DNA of 64,000 bases from G020348385 sp964538085. GTDB taxonomy: Bacteria > Acidobacteriota > Aminicenantia > Aminicenantales > Aminicenantaceae. Positions 17,078 to 25,904 of the stretch are shown here, in pieces. The stretch spans positions 1 to 64,000 of the forward strand of contig CAZIDF010000016.1 of assembly GCA_964538085.1 (NCBI GenBank), given 5' to 3'. The position numbers and the translations under genes are program-made. Within the stretch, counting starts at the first letter, position 1. Every line of letters begins with the position of its first letter. Below the pieces are notes generated by a model. That model saw nothing but the letters and a program-made list of their open reading frames with translations. It was not told the DNA's origin and did not search any database.

Positions 17078-18409
17078 ATGCCCAGATCAAAAAAACGAAA
17101 CAGCATAACACGGCGCAACTTTCTTAAATCTGCCGCTGTGACGATCGTGGCACCGGCCATCGTGCCGTCCCGAGTATTCGGACGTTTCGCTCCAAGCGAT
17201 ACCCTTCAGATGGGATGTATCGGTGTAGGCCGGCAGGGCCAAGACGATATGCAGGAATTGATCTATCGTGGTTTGGATGTGGGAGCCCGTGTGGTGGCTG
17301 TGTGTGACGTGGACCGACACCGTATGGAAGATGCCCAGTGGCTAGCAGAAAAGATCTACGCCACAGAACTGGACAAGGGGAGCTACAAAGGTTGTGATGT
17401 GTATTCGGATTTCCGGGAACTTTTGGCTCGGGAGGACATAGATGGTGTCTTGATCGTCACCCCTGACCACTGGCATGCCGCACACGCAATCGCCGCGGCA
17501 AACGCAGGTAAGGATATTTACCTGGAGAAACCGCTGACTTACTCCATCACCGAAGGGAAAAAACTCGTCCAAGCCGTGCGAAAAAACGATCGGATCCTCC
17601 AGGTGGGTTCTCAACAACGCTCCTCCACTTATTTTTTGATGGCTTGTGAACTGGTTCGCAATCAGCGTATCGGCCAACTGCACACGATAAAGGTCTGGCT
17701 GCCAGAGGACCAGGGTACCGGGGATCCGACACCGGCTCCTGTGCCCAAGAATCTCGATTACAACTTCTGGTTGGGTCCCGCACCTCAAGCCCCATTTACC
17801 GAGCATCGCGTGCACCCGCAGAGGGACTACAGCCGGCCGGGATGGATCCAGATCGAACAATACTGCCGCGGAATGATCACAGGGTGGGGCTCTCACATGA
17901 ACGACATCGCACAGTGGGGCAATGGCTCGGAAGAGACAGGGCCCGTGGTGATCCAAGCAAAGGCAGAGTTTCCTGATAGAGGGCTTTTCGACGTCCACAC
18001 CACCTATCGTTCTGAAGCGCAATATGCCAATGGTGTCCAGTTGGTCCAGGAAACAGGCGACCCGGCAGGTGTCAGGTTCGAGGGTGATAAGGGCTGGATA
18101 TTCGTAAAGCGCGGTGCCATCGATGCATCCGACAGGGAAATCCTCCGCCAGAAAGTCCAGGATGACGAGATCAAACTGTACAAAAGCACCAATCACATGA
18201 AAAATTTCTTGGAATGCATGCGCAGCCGGAAGGATCCCGCGGCACCGGTAGAGGTGGGGCATCGCTCCAATACTATCTGCGTGATGACACACATCGCGAT
18301 GAAGCTCGACCGCAAACTTGAGTGGGATCCTGAAGTCGAACGCTTCGTCGGTGATGAGGAAGCCAACCGCTGGCTTGATTATCCGCACCGGGAACCTTGG
18401 ACGGTTTGA
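17078..18409 (+). CDS. Tat-exported Gfo/Idh/MocA-family oxidoreductase
   Basis: 443 residues from ATG 17078 (GGAGGG 4 nt before; an upstream TTG at 17057 lacks a site). A twin-arginine signal (ITRRNFLKSAAVTIVAP) is followed by the NAD(P) Rossmann domain (GCIGVGRQGQDD) and the EKP motif in YLEKPLTYSITEG. The C-terminal half is the family's substrate-binding sheet domain. Such enzymes oxidise or isomerise sugars and sugar acids. Tat export with a pre-bound nicotinamide cofactor is typical of this subgroup (glycosyl hydrolase 109-like or dehydrogenase). It opens a four-gene cluster with two DUF6807 proteins and a Tat-exported enolase-family protein. Confidence 0.87.
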   Translation: MPRSKKRNSITRRNFLKSAAVTIVAPAIVPSRVFGRFAPSDTLQMGCIGVGRQGQDDMQELIYRGLDVGARVVAVCDVDRHRMEDAQWLAEKIYATELDKGSYKGCDVYSDFRELLAREDIDGVLIVTPDHWHAAHAIAAANAGKDIYLEKPLTYSITEGKKLVQAVRKNDRILQVGSQQRSSTYFLMACELVRNQRIGQLHTIKVWLPEDQGTGDPTPAPVPKNLDYNFWLGPAPQAPFTEHRVHPQRDYSRPGWIQIEQYCRGMITGWGSHMNDIAQWGNGSEETGPVVIQAKAEFPDRGLFDVHTTYRSEAQYANGVQLVQETGDPAGVRFEGDKGWIFVKRGAIDASDREILRQKVQDDEIKLYKSTNHMKNFLECMRSRKDPAAPVEVGHRSNTICVMTHIAMKLDRKLEWDPEVERFVGDEEANRWLDYPHREPWTV

Positions 18410-18430
18410 AATTAGCTGGGCCTTAAAAAA

Positions 18431-19408
18431 ATGCAGCTACCAATGAAACATCAAAGTTTGCTACTTATTTCTCTAACCATGCTCCTGGTCCTCAGCCCAT
18501 TATCTGCACGACAGAATATAGAGCTAAACCAAGACGATAAGGCTGGGTGCCTTCATGTGATTATCGATGGTCAGAAGGCTTTTGAATATAGATACTCGCC
18601 ATGGCTGGACATCCCTCATATCTGGCCTCTGTTCAGCCCATCAGGAAAAAACATGCTTGTGCAGCAGACAGAACCCTATCCGCATCACCGGTCATTTTAT
18701 GTGGCCGACACCATCCGGCTTGACGGCCGGAGAGAGGTCAGCACATACAACGGCCTGTATTCCGGTCAACGGATCGGCACGGAAAGCTACGGTCCTCCTT
18801 TTCGCGATCACATTCGCCACGACGGGTTTACCCGTTTGGATGCGGAGGATAACCGAGCCGTTATAGGAGCCAAACTTGTCTGGGAGATGGATGGGAATAT
18901 GCCTGTGCTTGAAGAAAAAAGGCAGCTCAAGATCCATTCGCTGGGCAAAGGCGAGTATCTGATCGACATGACATTCGAACTGATCGCGGCATTCGGGGAT
19001 GTGGAGTTCGTCAGCGATGATGTGCATTATGCCTGGCCCTTTATCCGGATGCATCCCCGTTTCAGCGGGGAAAACGGAGGCAGATTGGTCGCGGATAATG
19101 GCGCCAAGGGTGAAAAAAACACCAACATGAAAGTTGCCCGGTGGATCGATTATTCGAATACTGTCGAAGGAACCAAGGAAGGGCTGGCGGTTTTCCAGTT
19201 TCCTGACGGCAAGAAACACCGGTGGCTGACCAGGGAATACGGCATTTTCGGCCCGAGACGGCCTGATGAACAGAACGGCAAGCCCTTTGTGATTCAAAAG
19301 GGCCAGTCGATCGTCCAACGGGTGGGTATCCTTGTGCACTCAGGCGATGTGAAAAGCGGGAAGGTAGCACAACGGTATAAACAGTATGTCCAGGGCAAGT
19401 GGCAGTGA
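18431..19408 (+). CDS. secreted DUF6807 ("PmoA-like") protein
   Basis: 325 residues with a Sec signal peptide (LLLISLTMLLVLSPLSA). The domain is the all-beta DUF6807 family (Pfam label 'methane oxygenase PmoA'), seen in KNMLVQQTEPYPHHRSFYVAD with the conserved histidine pair and in YGIFGPRRPDEQNGKPFVI. It is unrelated to the membrane particulate methane monooxygenase; the family normally travels with sugar oxidoreductases and hydrolases, as here. Its stop overlaps the start of the enolase-family gene (TGATG), showing translational coupling. ATG 18431 and ATG 18443 are both possible starts. Function within polysaccharide or glycoside breakdown is inferred from neighbours. Confidence 0.8.
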   Translation: MQLPMKHQSLLLISLTMLLVLSPLSARQNIELNQDDKAGCLHVIIDGQKAFEYRYSPWLDIPHIWPLFSPSGKNMLVQQTEPYPHHRSFYVADTIRLDGRREVSTYNGLYSGQRIGTESYGPPFRDHIRHDGFTRLDAEDNRAVIGAKLVWEMDGNMPVLEEKRQLKIHSLGKGEYLIDMTFELIAAFGDVEFVSDDVHYAWPFIRMHPRFSGENGGRLVADNGAKGEKNTNMKVARWIDYSNTVEGTKEGLAVFQFPDGKKHRWLTREYGIFGPRRPDEQNGKPFVIQKGQSIVQRVGILVHSGDVKSGKVAQRYKQYVQGKWQ

Positions 19409-20682
19409 TGAAAAGGCGCGAGTTCCTCGGAGTCGCATCAACCGCCGCCGTGTTTGGCCTTGTGCCCCCTGTTTTTTCTGATGATAAATCCCGTTTAATT
19501 GAAGATTCGAAGTCCTCGAAAAAAATCCATCCGTCGACGACTAAAATCGATAGCATCGATCTGTTCCCGATGCGCTATCCAATGACAGGCTATTTCAAAT
19601 TTTTTACCGGACCGCACGGATCGGCCGGCCGCGCGGCGGTTATCGTAAAGATCACCGCCGATGATGGGACGGTGGGTTGGGGACAATCCGTTCCGATCGC
19701 CAAATGGAGTTACGAGACATTGGAAACGGCGACGGTTGTTTTGCGCGAATACTTCGCGCCTGTCCTTATCGGGCATGATCCGACAGATATCCGCGGGGCC
19801 CATGCCGAGATGGATGGGGCTTTGGCCCCAGGGTTCACGACTGGAATGCCCATAAGCCGTGCAGGGATTGACCTGGCCTTGCACGATCTGGCTGGTAAGC
19901 TCTCGGGTAAGTCATTGGCCCAGATGTGGGACAAACTCAAAGGCGGTCCGCTAACACTCAGCTGGACGGTCAACGTCACAAGCCTGGATGACATCGGAAG
20001 CGTGATGGACTTGGGAAAAAAGCACGGATACCGCCACTTCAACATTAAGGTCGCTCCAGATCCTGAATTCGATGTGGCCATGGCCAGGGAAGTTCGGCGG
20101 CTAGCTCCTGAGTCATTCCTGTGGGCCGATGCCAATGGCGGCTACGATCTAGAAACGGCTTTGAAGGCCGCTCCCAGATTGGCTGACGCTGGCGTGGATG
20201 TGTTGGAAGCCCCGCTCCGGCCCAACCGGATCAGCGGCTACCAAGCCCTAAAAAAACAAGGGGCATTGCCGATCCTGATGGATGAGGGCGTGGTGACGCC
20301 TATTGACTTGGAGGAGTTTCATAAGCTCGGCATGCTGGATGGCGTTGCCATGAAACCTGCCCGATGCGGTGGATTGCTCTCGAACAAGGGACAGATCGAA
20401 TTCTGTCAAAAACAGGGCCTCCTGTGGTTGGGAAGCGGGCTCACAGATCCCGATATTTCGATGGCGGCCTCGCTGGGCCTCTATGGAGCATTCGGATTGA
20501 AAAAGCCCGCTGCGCTCAACGGACCCCAATTCCTCACGGCCGATGTGCTCAAAAAGCCGCTGCGTATCGAAAACGGTGTGGCTTATGTTCCAGACGGGCC
20601 CGGACTAGGCATCGAAGTCGATGAAGACAAGGTCATCGAAATGATGAAAAAAAGCGGCGGTCAAAAATGGAGTATTTCATGA
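19408..20682 (+). CDS. Tat-exported enolase-superfamily (mandelate racemase/MLE) protein
   Basis: 424 residues from ATG 19408, which overlaps the upstream stop. A short twin-arginine-like signal (MKRREFLGVASTAAVFGLVPP) precedes an enolase-superfamily fold: N-terminal cap, then a barrel with FNIKVAPD, metal ligands in WADANGGYD, VLEAPLR and MDEGVVTP, and a final GSGLTDPDIS. Members abstract an alpha proton from a carboxylate substrate (racemases, epimerases, sugar-acid dehydratases, cycloisomerases). The specificity cannot be read here. With an exported Gfo/Idh/MocA oxidoreductase beside it, a periplasmic sugar-acid or cyclic-polyol route is plausible. It overlaps the next gene by four bases. 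Confidence 0.8.
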   Translation: MKRREFLGVASTAAVFGLVPPVFSDDKSRLIEDSKSSKKIHPSTTKIDSIDLFPMRYPMTGYFKFFTGPHGSAGRAAVIVKITADDGTVGWGQSVPIAKWSYETLETATVVLREYFAPVLIGHDPTDIRGAHAEMDGALAPGFTTGMPISRAGIDLALHDLAGKLSGKSLAQMWDKLKGGPLTLSWTVNVTSLDDIGSVMDLGKKHGYRHFNIKVAPDPEFDVAMAREVRRLAPESFLWADANGGYDLETALKAAPRLADAGVDVLEAPLRPNRISGYQALKKQGALPILMDEGVVTPIDLEEFHKLGMLDGVAMKPARCGGLLSNKGQIEFCQKQGLLWLGSGLTDPDISMAASLGLYGAFGLKKPAALNGPQFLTADVLKKPLRIENGVAYVPDGPGLGIEVDEDKVIEMMKKSGGQKWSIS

Positions 20683-21602
20683 AATCTATGTTCGTTTTAA
20701 TCTTGTTGATAGGTTTGGCATGGACTTATGTTTCAGCTCAAACGGCCATTGTGGAAGATGTAGAAAAGGGAACGCTGACAGTGAAGGACGGGAAAATCGA
20801 GGTTCTGACTTACCGGTTCGGTGATCAGCTCAAGGAAGGGATCGACCCCGAACAAACTCGGTCATGTTATATCCATCCTCTTTATTCACTGGATGGACAA
20901 TCTCTGACCGACGATTTCCCAACCGATCATCTCCATCACCACGGTCTATTTTGGACTTGGCCGGTCATCAAAACCCGCGGACAAGAGACCCAAACCTGGC
21001 ATCCGGCCAACTTGCGGCAATATTTTCTGCGCTGGCTGAAACGCGAAGTCCATGATAACAGCGCCACACTCGGTGTGGAAAATGTCTGGAAATTGGACGG
21101 TCAAGAGATCGTGGCGAAGGAAATTGTGATCCTTAACATCCATCCTGTGGTCGATGAAGGGCGGGTAATCGACCTGGAGCTCAAAATTGAGGCCGTCGGG
21201 GGACCGTTAACGTTGCAGGGAACACCGGATCAAAACAAGGGTTATGGGGGCCTTTCTCTGCGCGGTGCACCGATGTTCAAGGGACTAGCTGTGTCAACGG
21301 ATCAAGGTGAATTCGAAGGGGAACCGAATAACCTGGCTCTGCGTTGGGCAGACCTTACGACCGATGAGATGGGCGTGGCCATTTTTGTCTCGCCCGGCCA
21401 TCCAGATTTTCCCCCCTCATGGATACTCCGGAACAGCTACGCCGGATTCCTCAACGTCTCCTGGCCCGGCTTGAAGCCCTTCACCTTACAGCCAGGGAAA
21501 CCGGTCACTTTGCGTTACAGGTTATACATTTATCGAGGCGACGTTGCCGAAGGCTATGTCCAGCGTGCCTATGAACGCTATATTGCCGAATATAAACAAT
21601 AA
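20679..21602 (+). CDS. secreted DUF6807 ("PmoA-like") protein, second copy
   Basis: 307 residues from ATG 20679 (ATGA overlap with the upstream stop). Signal peptide FVLILLIGLAWTYVSAQ. DUF6807 landmarks: CYIHPLYSLDGQSLTDDFP, the histidine-rich DHLHHHGLFWTW, GYGGLSLRGAP and HPDFPPSWILRNSYAGFLN. It is only distantly similar to the copy at 18431, so the two probably act on different substrates or faces of a pathway rather than being a recent duplicate. Last gene of the carbohydrate cluster; a 232 bp gap follows with no recognised terminator. Confidence 0.8.
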   Translation: MKSMFVLILLIGLAWTYVSAQTAIVEDVEKGTLTVKDGKIEVLTYRFGDQLKEGIDPEQTRSCYIHPLYSLDGQSLTDDFPTDHLHHHGLFWTWPVIKTRGQETQTWHPANLRQYFLRWLKREVHDNSATLGVENVWKLDGQEIVAKEIVILNIHPVVDEGRVIDLELKIEAVGGPLTLQGTPDQNKGYGGLSLRGAPMFKGLAVSTDQGEFEGEPNNLALRWADLTTDEMGVAIFVSPGHPDFPPSWILRNSYAGFLNVSWPGLKPFTLQPGKPVTLRYRLYIYRGDVAEGYVQRAYERYIAEYKQ

Positions 21603-21790
21603 ACTGAGCGGGACCAAAATGGTCACTCTTAAAATGTTTTTTTGGGGCAAAAAGGAAGATCTAAGCTCGAATAAGGCACCCATTAATCGTGTAACTAGTT
21701 TAAATTTAAATAGTTGGGCCAGCCAAGCATCAAATAACCGGTCAATCAATCGCCTTTAAGGATGAATTAGGGGGTTAATTTTTCTGATCA

Positions 21791-21819
21791 TTGACTAGAG
21801 ACTGAGCAGAACCTAGAAT
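21791..21819 (+). promoter_or_regulatory. sigma-70-type promoter for the phytoene-desaturase-like gene
   Basis: TTGACT (21791-21796), a 17 nt spacer and TAGAAT (21814-21819), ending 15 nt before ATG 21835, so the leader is very short. Confidence 0.6.
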
Positions 21820-21834
21820 AAATATAGAAAATCT

Positions 21835-23370
21835 ATGATTTATGACGCGATCATCATCGGAGCAGGTTTCGGCGGATTGAGTTGCGCCTCACTCCTGGCA
21901 AAAAAGGGGAAAAAGGTGCTTATTTTGGAAAAATCTCCTCACTGCGGCGGAACCAGCTCTGTGTTTTCCCGGAAGGGGTATCTTTTCCCGATGGGACCGC
22001 TGGGTTTCAGCCATCCCCAAAGAATCCTGGATTTCTTTGATGAAATCGGAATTTTCCAAAAACCGGACTTCAAACGAACTCATTTTCAGCTCATAAGCCC
22101 GGACTTGGAGTGCATCTATTCCGTTCCTTTTGGAGAACTCCGCGAGAAGCTGCGCCTCATCTTTCCCAAAGAGTCCAGGATAGATGATTTTTTCGATAAG
22201 CTGGGACTCATCACATCCCAAGTCAGAGATCTTCACAGATGGCACGCGGATTATCATTTAGATGGAAAAACACATAGGCATCTGGAAAGCCCACAAGGCA
22301 GCATCCAAGAAAAACTGAATTCGATTTCCTCATATGCGCGAACACCGGGGAAAGAGATTCTCGATGTTTATTTTTCGGATGTCAATCTCAAAAATTTTTT
22401 AGGCTCGATGGGAACGCATCCCCCCCGCATGTCGCTGCTGAATCTCGCTCTGATGTGGCACTTGATGGCCGAGATAGGCATATGGTTTCCTTCTTGCGGC
22501 ATCCATGGTCTTGTCCACACGATCGAAAAGGCTTTTGCCTCTTTTGGAGGAGAACTCCAGCTCGGCCAGCCTGTCGAAAAAATTTTGCTTAAGGGAGGAA
22601 AAGCGGTTGGCGTAAAAACATCGGACGGAGAGGTTTTCGAGTCACGCTGGGTGGTATCCAACGCCGACACAAAAAAAACATTTCTCGAATTCTTCGATGA
22701 GGGGCAGGTTTCGTCAGCCCATCTCAACAAGATCATGAGCATCCCCTACACCGGATCAGAGTTGTGTGTGTACGCGGGGCTCGATCCAGGTGGGGTGGAC
22801 TGGAAGGCGATGAAAGCCACCCACCTTTTCTACCGCCACAAACTGGAATCCGGGAAAGCGCACGAACCCACGGACTTTTCACGCCGGGAGATCGCGATAA
22901 CCCAGTGGTCGGATAACATGGAGGGTTTGGCCCCCCTTCAAAAAAAATCTCTGGTGCTCCGTGTCGGGTTTCCTTACAGTCACTTCTCAGATTTCTGGAT
23001 GGGTGAGAAAATACGGAGGACGGAATATCGGGAATACAAGAATCGCCTGGCAGAATCAGTCGTGCAAACAGCAGAAAACATCTTACCGGGCTTGAGTTCC
23101 TCGATCGACTTCATGGAAACAGCCACGCCTTTGACCTATCGAGATTGGGGCAACAGGTATCAAGGCTCCATCGCGGGGTGGACTTGGGATACTAAAAACA
23201 AGCATGCCATGGGCAATAAACTGCTGATCCGGACTCCCATCCCGAACCTATTGATGGCCGGTATTTATGCCGCTTCAGAGTTATTCCTTGGGGGAGTTCC
23301 GACTGCTGTCCACACGGGATGTTTGGCTGCCGATCTTATCTGTGAAAAAAAAGAGACAGCCCCCCGTTAA
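21835..23370 (+). CDS. phytoene desaturase / carotenoid isomerase-like flavoprotein
   Basis: 511 residues. An N-terminal FAD dinucleotide fold (DAIIIGAGFGGLSCASLLAK, then LILEKSPHCGGTS) and a C-terminal FAD-binding segment (LLMAGIYAASELFLGGVPTA) define the CrtI/CrtISO/RetSat-like amine-oxidase superfamily. Enzymes here desaturate, isomerise or saturate polyenes or retinoid-like lipids. No phytoene synthase or other carotenoid gene lies nearby, so the substrate is open. No signal peptide. It has its own promoter at 21791, and its stop lies inside the terminator hairpin of the convergent VWA gene. Confidence 0.8.
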   Translation: MIYDAIIIGAGFGGLSCASLLAKKGKKVLILEKSPHCGGTSSVFSRKGYLFPMGPLGFSHPQRILDFFDEIGIFQKPDFKRTHFQLISPDLECIYSVPFGELREKLRLIFPKESRIDDFFDKLGLITSQVRDLHRWHADYHLDGKTHRHLESPQGSIQEKLNSISSYARTPGKEILDVYFSDVNLKNFLGSMGTHPPRMSLLNLALMWHLMAEIGIWFPSCGIHGLVHTIEKAFASFGGELQLGQPVEKILLKGGKAVGVKTSDGEVFESRWVVSNADTKKTFLEFFDEGQVSSAHLNKIMSIPYTGSELCVYAGLDPGGVDWKAMKATHLFYRHKLESGKAHEPTDFSRREIAITQWSDNMEGLAPLQKKSLVLRVGFPYSHFSDFWMGEKIRRTEYREYKNRLAESVVQTAENILPGLSSSIDFMETATPLTYRDWGNRYQGSIAGWTWDTKNKHAMGNKLLIRTPIPNLLMAGIYAASELFLGGVPTAVHTGCLAADLICEKKETAPR

Positions 23371-23381
23371 AGAGGGCTGTC
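23355..23381 (-). terminator. rho-independent terminator of the VWA gene
   Basis: GACAGCCC (23355-23362) pairs with GGGCTGTC (23374-23381). On the minus strand the hairpin is followed by TCTCTTTTTTTTC, so it terminates the VWA gene. On the plus strand no T-tract follows. It overlaps the last codons of the desaturase-like gene. Confidence 0.8.
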
Positions 23382-23397
23382 CCGGGAAAAAAGGAGG

Positions 23398-25350
23398 CTA
23401 GTTGTCTTCGGAGCGGATGCTGTCCAACAGGCTGCACTTTTCGACCAGTTGGATAAATTCCGCCCTGTAACCGAAGTAATCCTTGCCTTTTCCATCACGA
23501 GCAAGTTCCAGGATGCTTTCGTAACTGTAATCTCCCCTGAACTCGGATTCCCTGAGCAGCATTCCGAAAGCTGCGACGGCTGCCGAAAACTTGAAGTTGT
23601 CGGAAGTTTTGGCAAGAACAATATTGTTGTCCTGTAAAGGATGCACGATCAGCCGGCTCTTATTGCCATCAGGTTTTTTGTACCGGAGCTTGAGCGTGAG
23701 GATCTCCTTGTTTTTGAAGGCTTCGGGACTGATCTTGTTGTCCTGGTATCTGAGCTCATCCACACCGGGAATTTCTTCTCCCGATCCGAAGGGGATGATC
23801 TCGTAAAGAGCTGTCACGGTGTGGCCTGCACCCAATTCGCCTGCATCCTTTGTGTCGTCGGCGAAATCTTCTTTGGCGAGCATTCGGTTTTCATAACCGA
23901 TCAACCGGTAAGCTTTGACCTTGGCCGGGTTGAACTCAAGCTGGAGCTTGACATCCTTGGCGATGGTGAACAGGGTCCCGCGCATATCGTTGACGAAGAC
24001 CTTTTTGGCTTCCATCAAATTGTCGATGTAGAAGTAGTTCCCGTTCCCTTTGTCCGCCAATTGTTCCATGCGGCCATCCTTGTAATTGCCCATGCCAAAA
24101 CCGAGAATCGTCAGGAATATCCCTTTTTTTCTGTAGTCTTCGATCATGCGCACCAACTCGGATGTGCTTGAAACGCCCACATTGAAGTCACCGTCGGTGG
24201 CCAGGATGATGCGGTTGTTCCCTTCCGGGATGAAATTCTCGTGCGCCACCTTGTAGGCCAGTTTGATTCCTGCACCGCCTGCGGTCGACCCGCCTGCACT
24301 TAGGTGTTCGATAGCCGAAGCGATCGTCTCTTTCCGGGAAGCGGCTGTGGATGGCAGAACCAGTCCGGCGGCTCCGGCATATACCACGATGGAGACACGG
24401 TCCTTGGCTCCCAATTCATTGACGAGCAATTTGAAAGCCTTTTGCAAGAGAGGGAGTTTGTTCGGTTGGCCCATCGACCCGGAGACATCCAGAAGAAACA
24501 CCAGGTTGCTCGGGGGGAGTTTTTCGGATTCCAGAGTTTTCCCCTGGAGCCCGATGTGAATCAACCGGTGGGACGTGTTCCACGGGCATGCGGAAATTTC
24601 CGTGAAAATCGAAAAGGGATGATCTTTTTTGGGTTGAGGGTAATCATAGGAGAAGTAATTGATCATCTCTTCGATCCGGACCGCATCCTTGTAAGGGAAC
24701 TGATTGCTGTTGATGAACCGGCGGACATTGGAATAGGAAGCGGTGTCCACATCGATGGAAAATGTGGAAAGGGGATTTTGGAGCGCTAGCAGGAATCTGT
24801 TTTCGTAGACCCTGTCGTACTCCTCGGTGTTCCAGTCGGGCTGACTTTGATAGGGAAAAGAATCCTTCAGTCTTGTCCTCACTGGTACGGCAAGCTCACC
24901 TTTAACACCTCCCAGCACTCCTCCGACAACAGCTCCCTGTGTTCGCTTGTCGGCTTTTACTTCATTAAGTTCATCCTCAACAGGCGCAGCAGGGACAATA
25001 GAGTTTCCCTCGAAATTAAGTGTGAAATTGATCACCGCTGTCTTGGCGCTCCGGATGTTGACCCCGGCCTGCTTCACTGTTTCAAAACCGGGAACCATCA
25101 CCCACACATCATAAATCCCGATAGGGAGATTTTGAAATGCGTAATGCCCCGTCTTGTCGGTCTTGGTTCGATGTGTGACCTGCGTAGCGGTGTTTCGGGC
25201 GATTACCTCAACACCAGGGACGGCCACGCCTCGGGCGTCCAAAACCAAGCCTTCCAGGGATGCGACATTTCTTGCCAAACTGATCCCCAGGAAAATCGTC
25301 AGTACGAAAAGAATCCCGATCCCCATTGTTCCTAATCTTGTTTTTTTCAT
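23398..25350 (-). CDS. secreted YfbK-like von Willebrand factor A protein with N-terminal CarboxypepD_reg domain
   Basis: 650 residues from ATG 25350 (AGGAGG 6 nt before). Order: signal peptide (IGILFVLTIFLGISLA); a carboxypeptidase-regulatory-like beta-sandwich at about residues 28-110 (LEGLVLDARGVAVPGVEV); a YfbK N-terminal segment (NPLSTFSIDVDTASYSNVRR); a VWA domain with an intact MIDAS (FLLDVSGSMGQ); and a C-terminal DUF3520-like region (LEFNPAKVKAYRLIGYENR). VWA domains bind metal and partner proteins; the family role at the cell surface is not established. It is monocistronic, ending in a strong terminator. Confidence 0.88.
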   Translation of the reverse strand: MKKTRLGTMGIGILFVLTIFLGISLARNVASLEGLVLDARGVAVPGVEVIARNTATQVTHRTKTDKTGHYAFQNLPIGIYDVWVMVPGFETVKQAGVNIRSAKTAVINFTLNFEGNSIVPAAPVEDELNEVKADKRTQGAVVGGVLGGVKGELAVPVRTRLKDSFPYQSQPDWNTEEYDRVYENRFLLALQNPLSTFSIDVDTASYSNVRRFINSNQFPYKDAVRIEEMINYFSYDYPQPKKDHPFSIFTEISACPWNTSHRLIHIGLQGKTLESEKLPPSNLVFLLDVSGSMGQPNKLPLLQKAFKLLVNELGAKDRVSIVVYAGAAGLVLPSTAASRKETIASAIEHLSAGGSTAGGAGIKLAYKVAHENFIPEGNNRIILATDGDFNVGVSSTSELVRMIEDYRKKGIFLTILGFGMGNYKDGRMEQLADKGNGNYFYIDNLMEAKKVFVNDMRGTLFTIAKDVKLQLEFNPAKVKAYRLIGYENRMLAKEDFADDTKDAGELGAGHTVTALYEIIPFGSGEEIPGVDELRYQDNKISPEAFKNKEILTLKLRYKKPDGNKSRLIVHPLQDNNIVLAKTSDNFKFSAAVAAFGMLLRESEFRGDYSYESILELARDGKGKDYFGYRAEFIQLVEKCSLLDSIRSEDN

Positions 25351-25440
25351 GTTTTCCTCCTGTTTGAATTTTTTTTCCTCAACTTCCATCATGTTCTCCA
25401 CCCTTATATACAATCCACCCCACAAAATATTTCTTTTTTT

Positions 25441-25526
25441 TTAATTGGGGACAGGATATGCTTTCACTTATTTCAGAAATTGGTGAAAGCATATCCTGTC
25501 CCCAATTAATTTGTCCCCAATTAATT
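25441..25526. repeat. REP-like palindrome (27 bp arms) plus partial third arm
   Basis: A perfect 27 bp inverted repeat: left arm 25441-25467, right arm 25483-25509, 15 bp loop. The core is AATTGGGGACAGGATATGC. A shorter third unit, TTTGTCCCCAATTAATT, follows at 25510-25526. The same core occurs at 51902-51928 (one arm) and 56686-56715 (short palindrome), so this is a dispersed repeat family resembling REP elements mobilised by Y1 tyrosine transposases. Confidence 0.85.
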
Positions 25527-25575
25527 ATTTGTTATATGATATAGGCTAAAAAAAGCCTCTTTCTGGAGGAGAAAA

Positions 25576-25851
25576 ATGGCGCATTTGATCATCGGAGCAC
25601 TATTAACGGCTGCCTTTATTTCTATCATTATTCATGCTAGAAAGAAAAAATTGCGGCTTACTTTGTGGCAATGGATGTTGACAATTCTGGGATTGCTGTA
25701 TGCCGGTTTTATCCTTGAAGTCATAGTCAGCTTTCTTGAAGAAGGAGCAGAAAGGGCGGCCCTGGTCATCGGGATTATCCTCGGTTTTATCGCATTATTG
25801 TGGGCCGTGCTGCTGGACCGATTTGTTTTCTCTCGCAAATCCAAACCATGA
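25576..25851 (+). CDS. rdhB: RdhB-like small membrane anchor protein
   Basis: 91 residues with three hydrophobic helices (about 3-19, 31-53, 61-83). The segment SFLEEGAERAALVIGIILG between helices 2 and 3 resembles the EGExRAA-type motif of RdhB/PceB, the proteins that anchor reductive dehalogenases on the outside of the inner membrane. GGAGGAG lies 5 nt before ATG 25576. The gene sits 53 bp upstream of the RdhA-like gene; the order B-A is the reverse of the common A-B order. Identification rests on size, topology, that motif and context. Confidence 0.65.
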   Translation: MAHLIIGALLTAAFISIIIHARKKKLRLTLWQWMLTILGLLYAGFILEVIVSFLEEGAERAALVIGIILGFIALLWAVLLDRFVFSRKSKP

Positions 25852-25904
25852 TTTCCCTTAATTATTCAGGTTAATCTTTGTTCATAAAAATATGGAGAAA
25901 TCCA

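Noticed and set aside
18431..21602. PmoA family label suggesting methane oxidation
   Set aside because: The two proteins are soluble exported DUF6807 proteins in a sugar cluster; no pmoB or pmoC and no membrane-copper monooxygenase features are present.
25505..25526. TTAAT...ATTAA sequence resembling a CprK dehalobox upstream of the dehalogenase operon
   Set aside because: The half-sites are 9 nt apart rather than 7 and belong to the GGGGACAGGATA repeat, which occurs at unrelated genes too.
25441..25526. Repeated arms considered as a CRISPR array
   Set aside because: Arms are inverted rather than direct, spacers are unequal and no cas gene is present.
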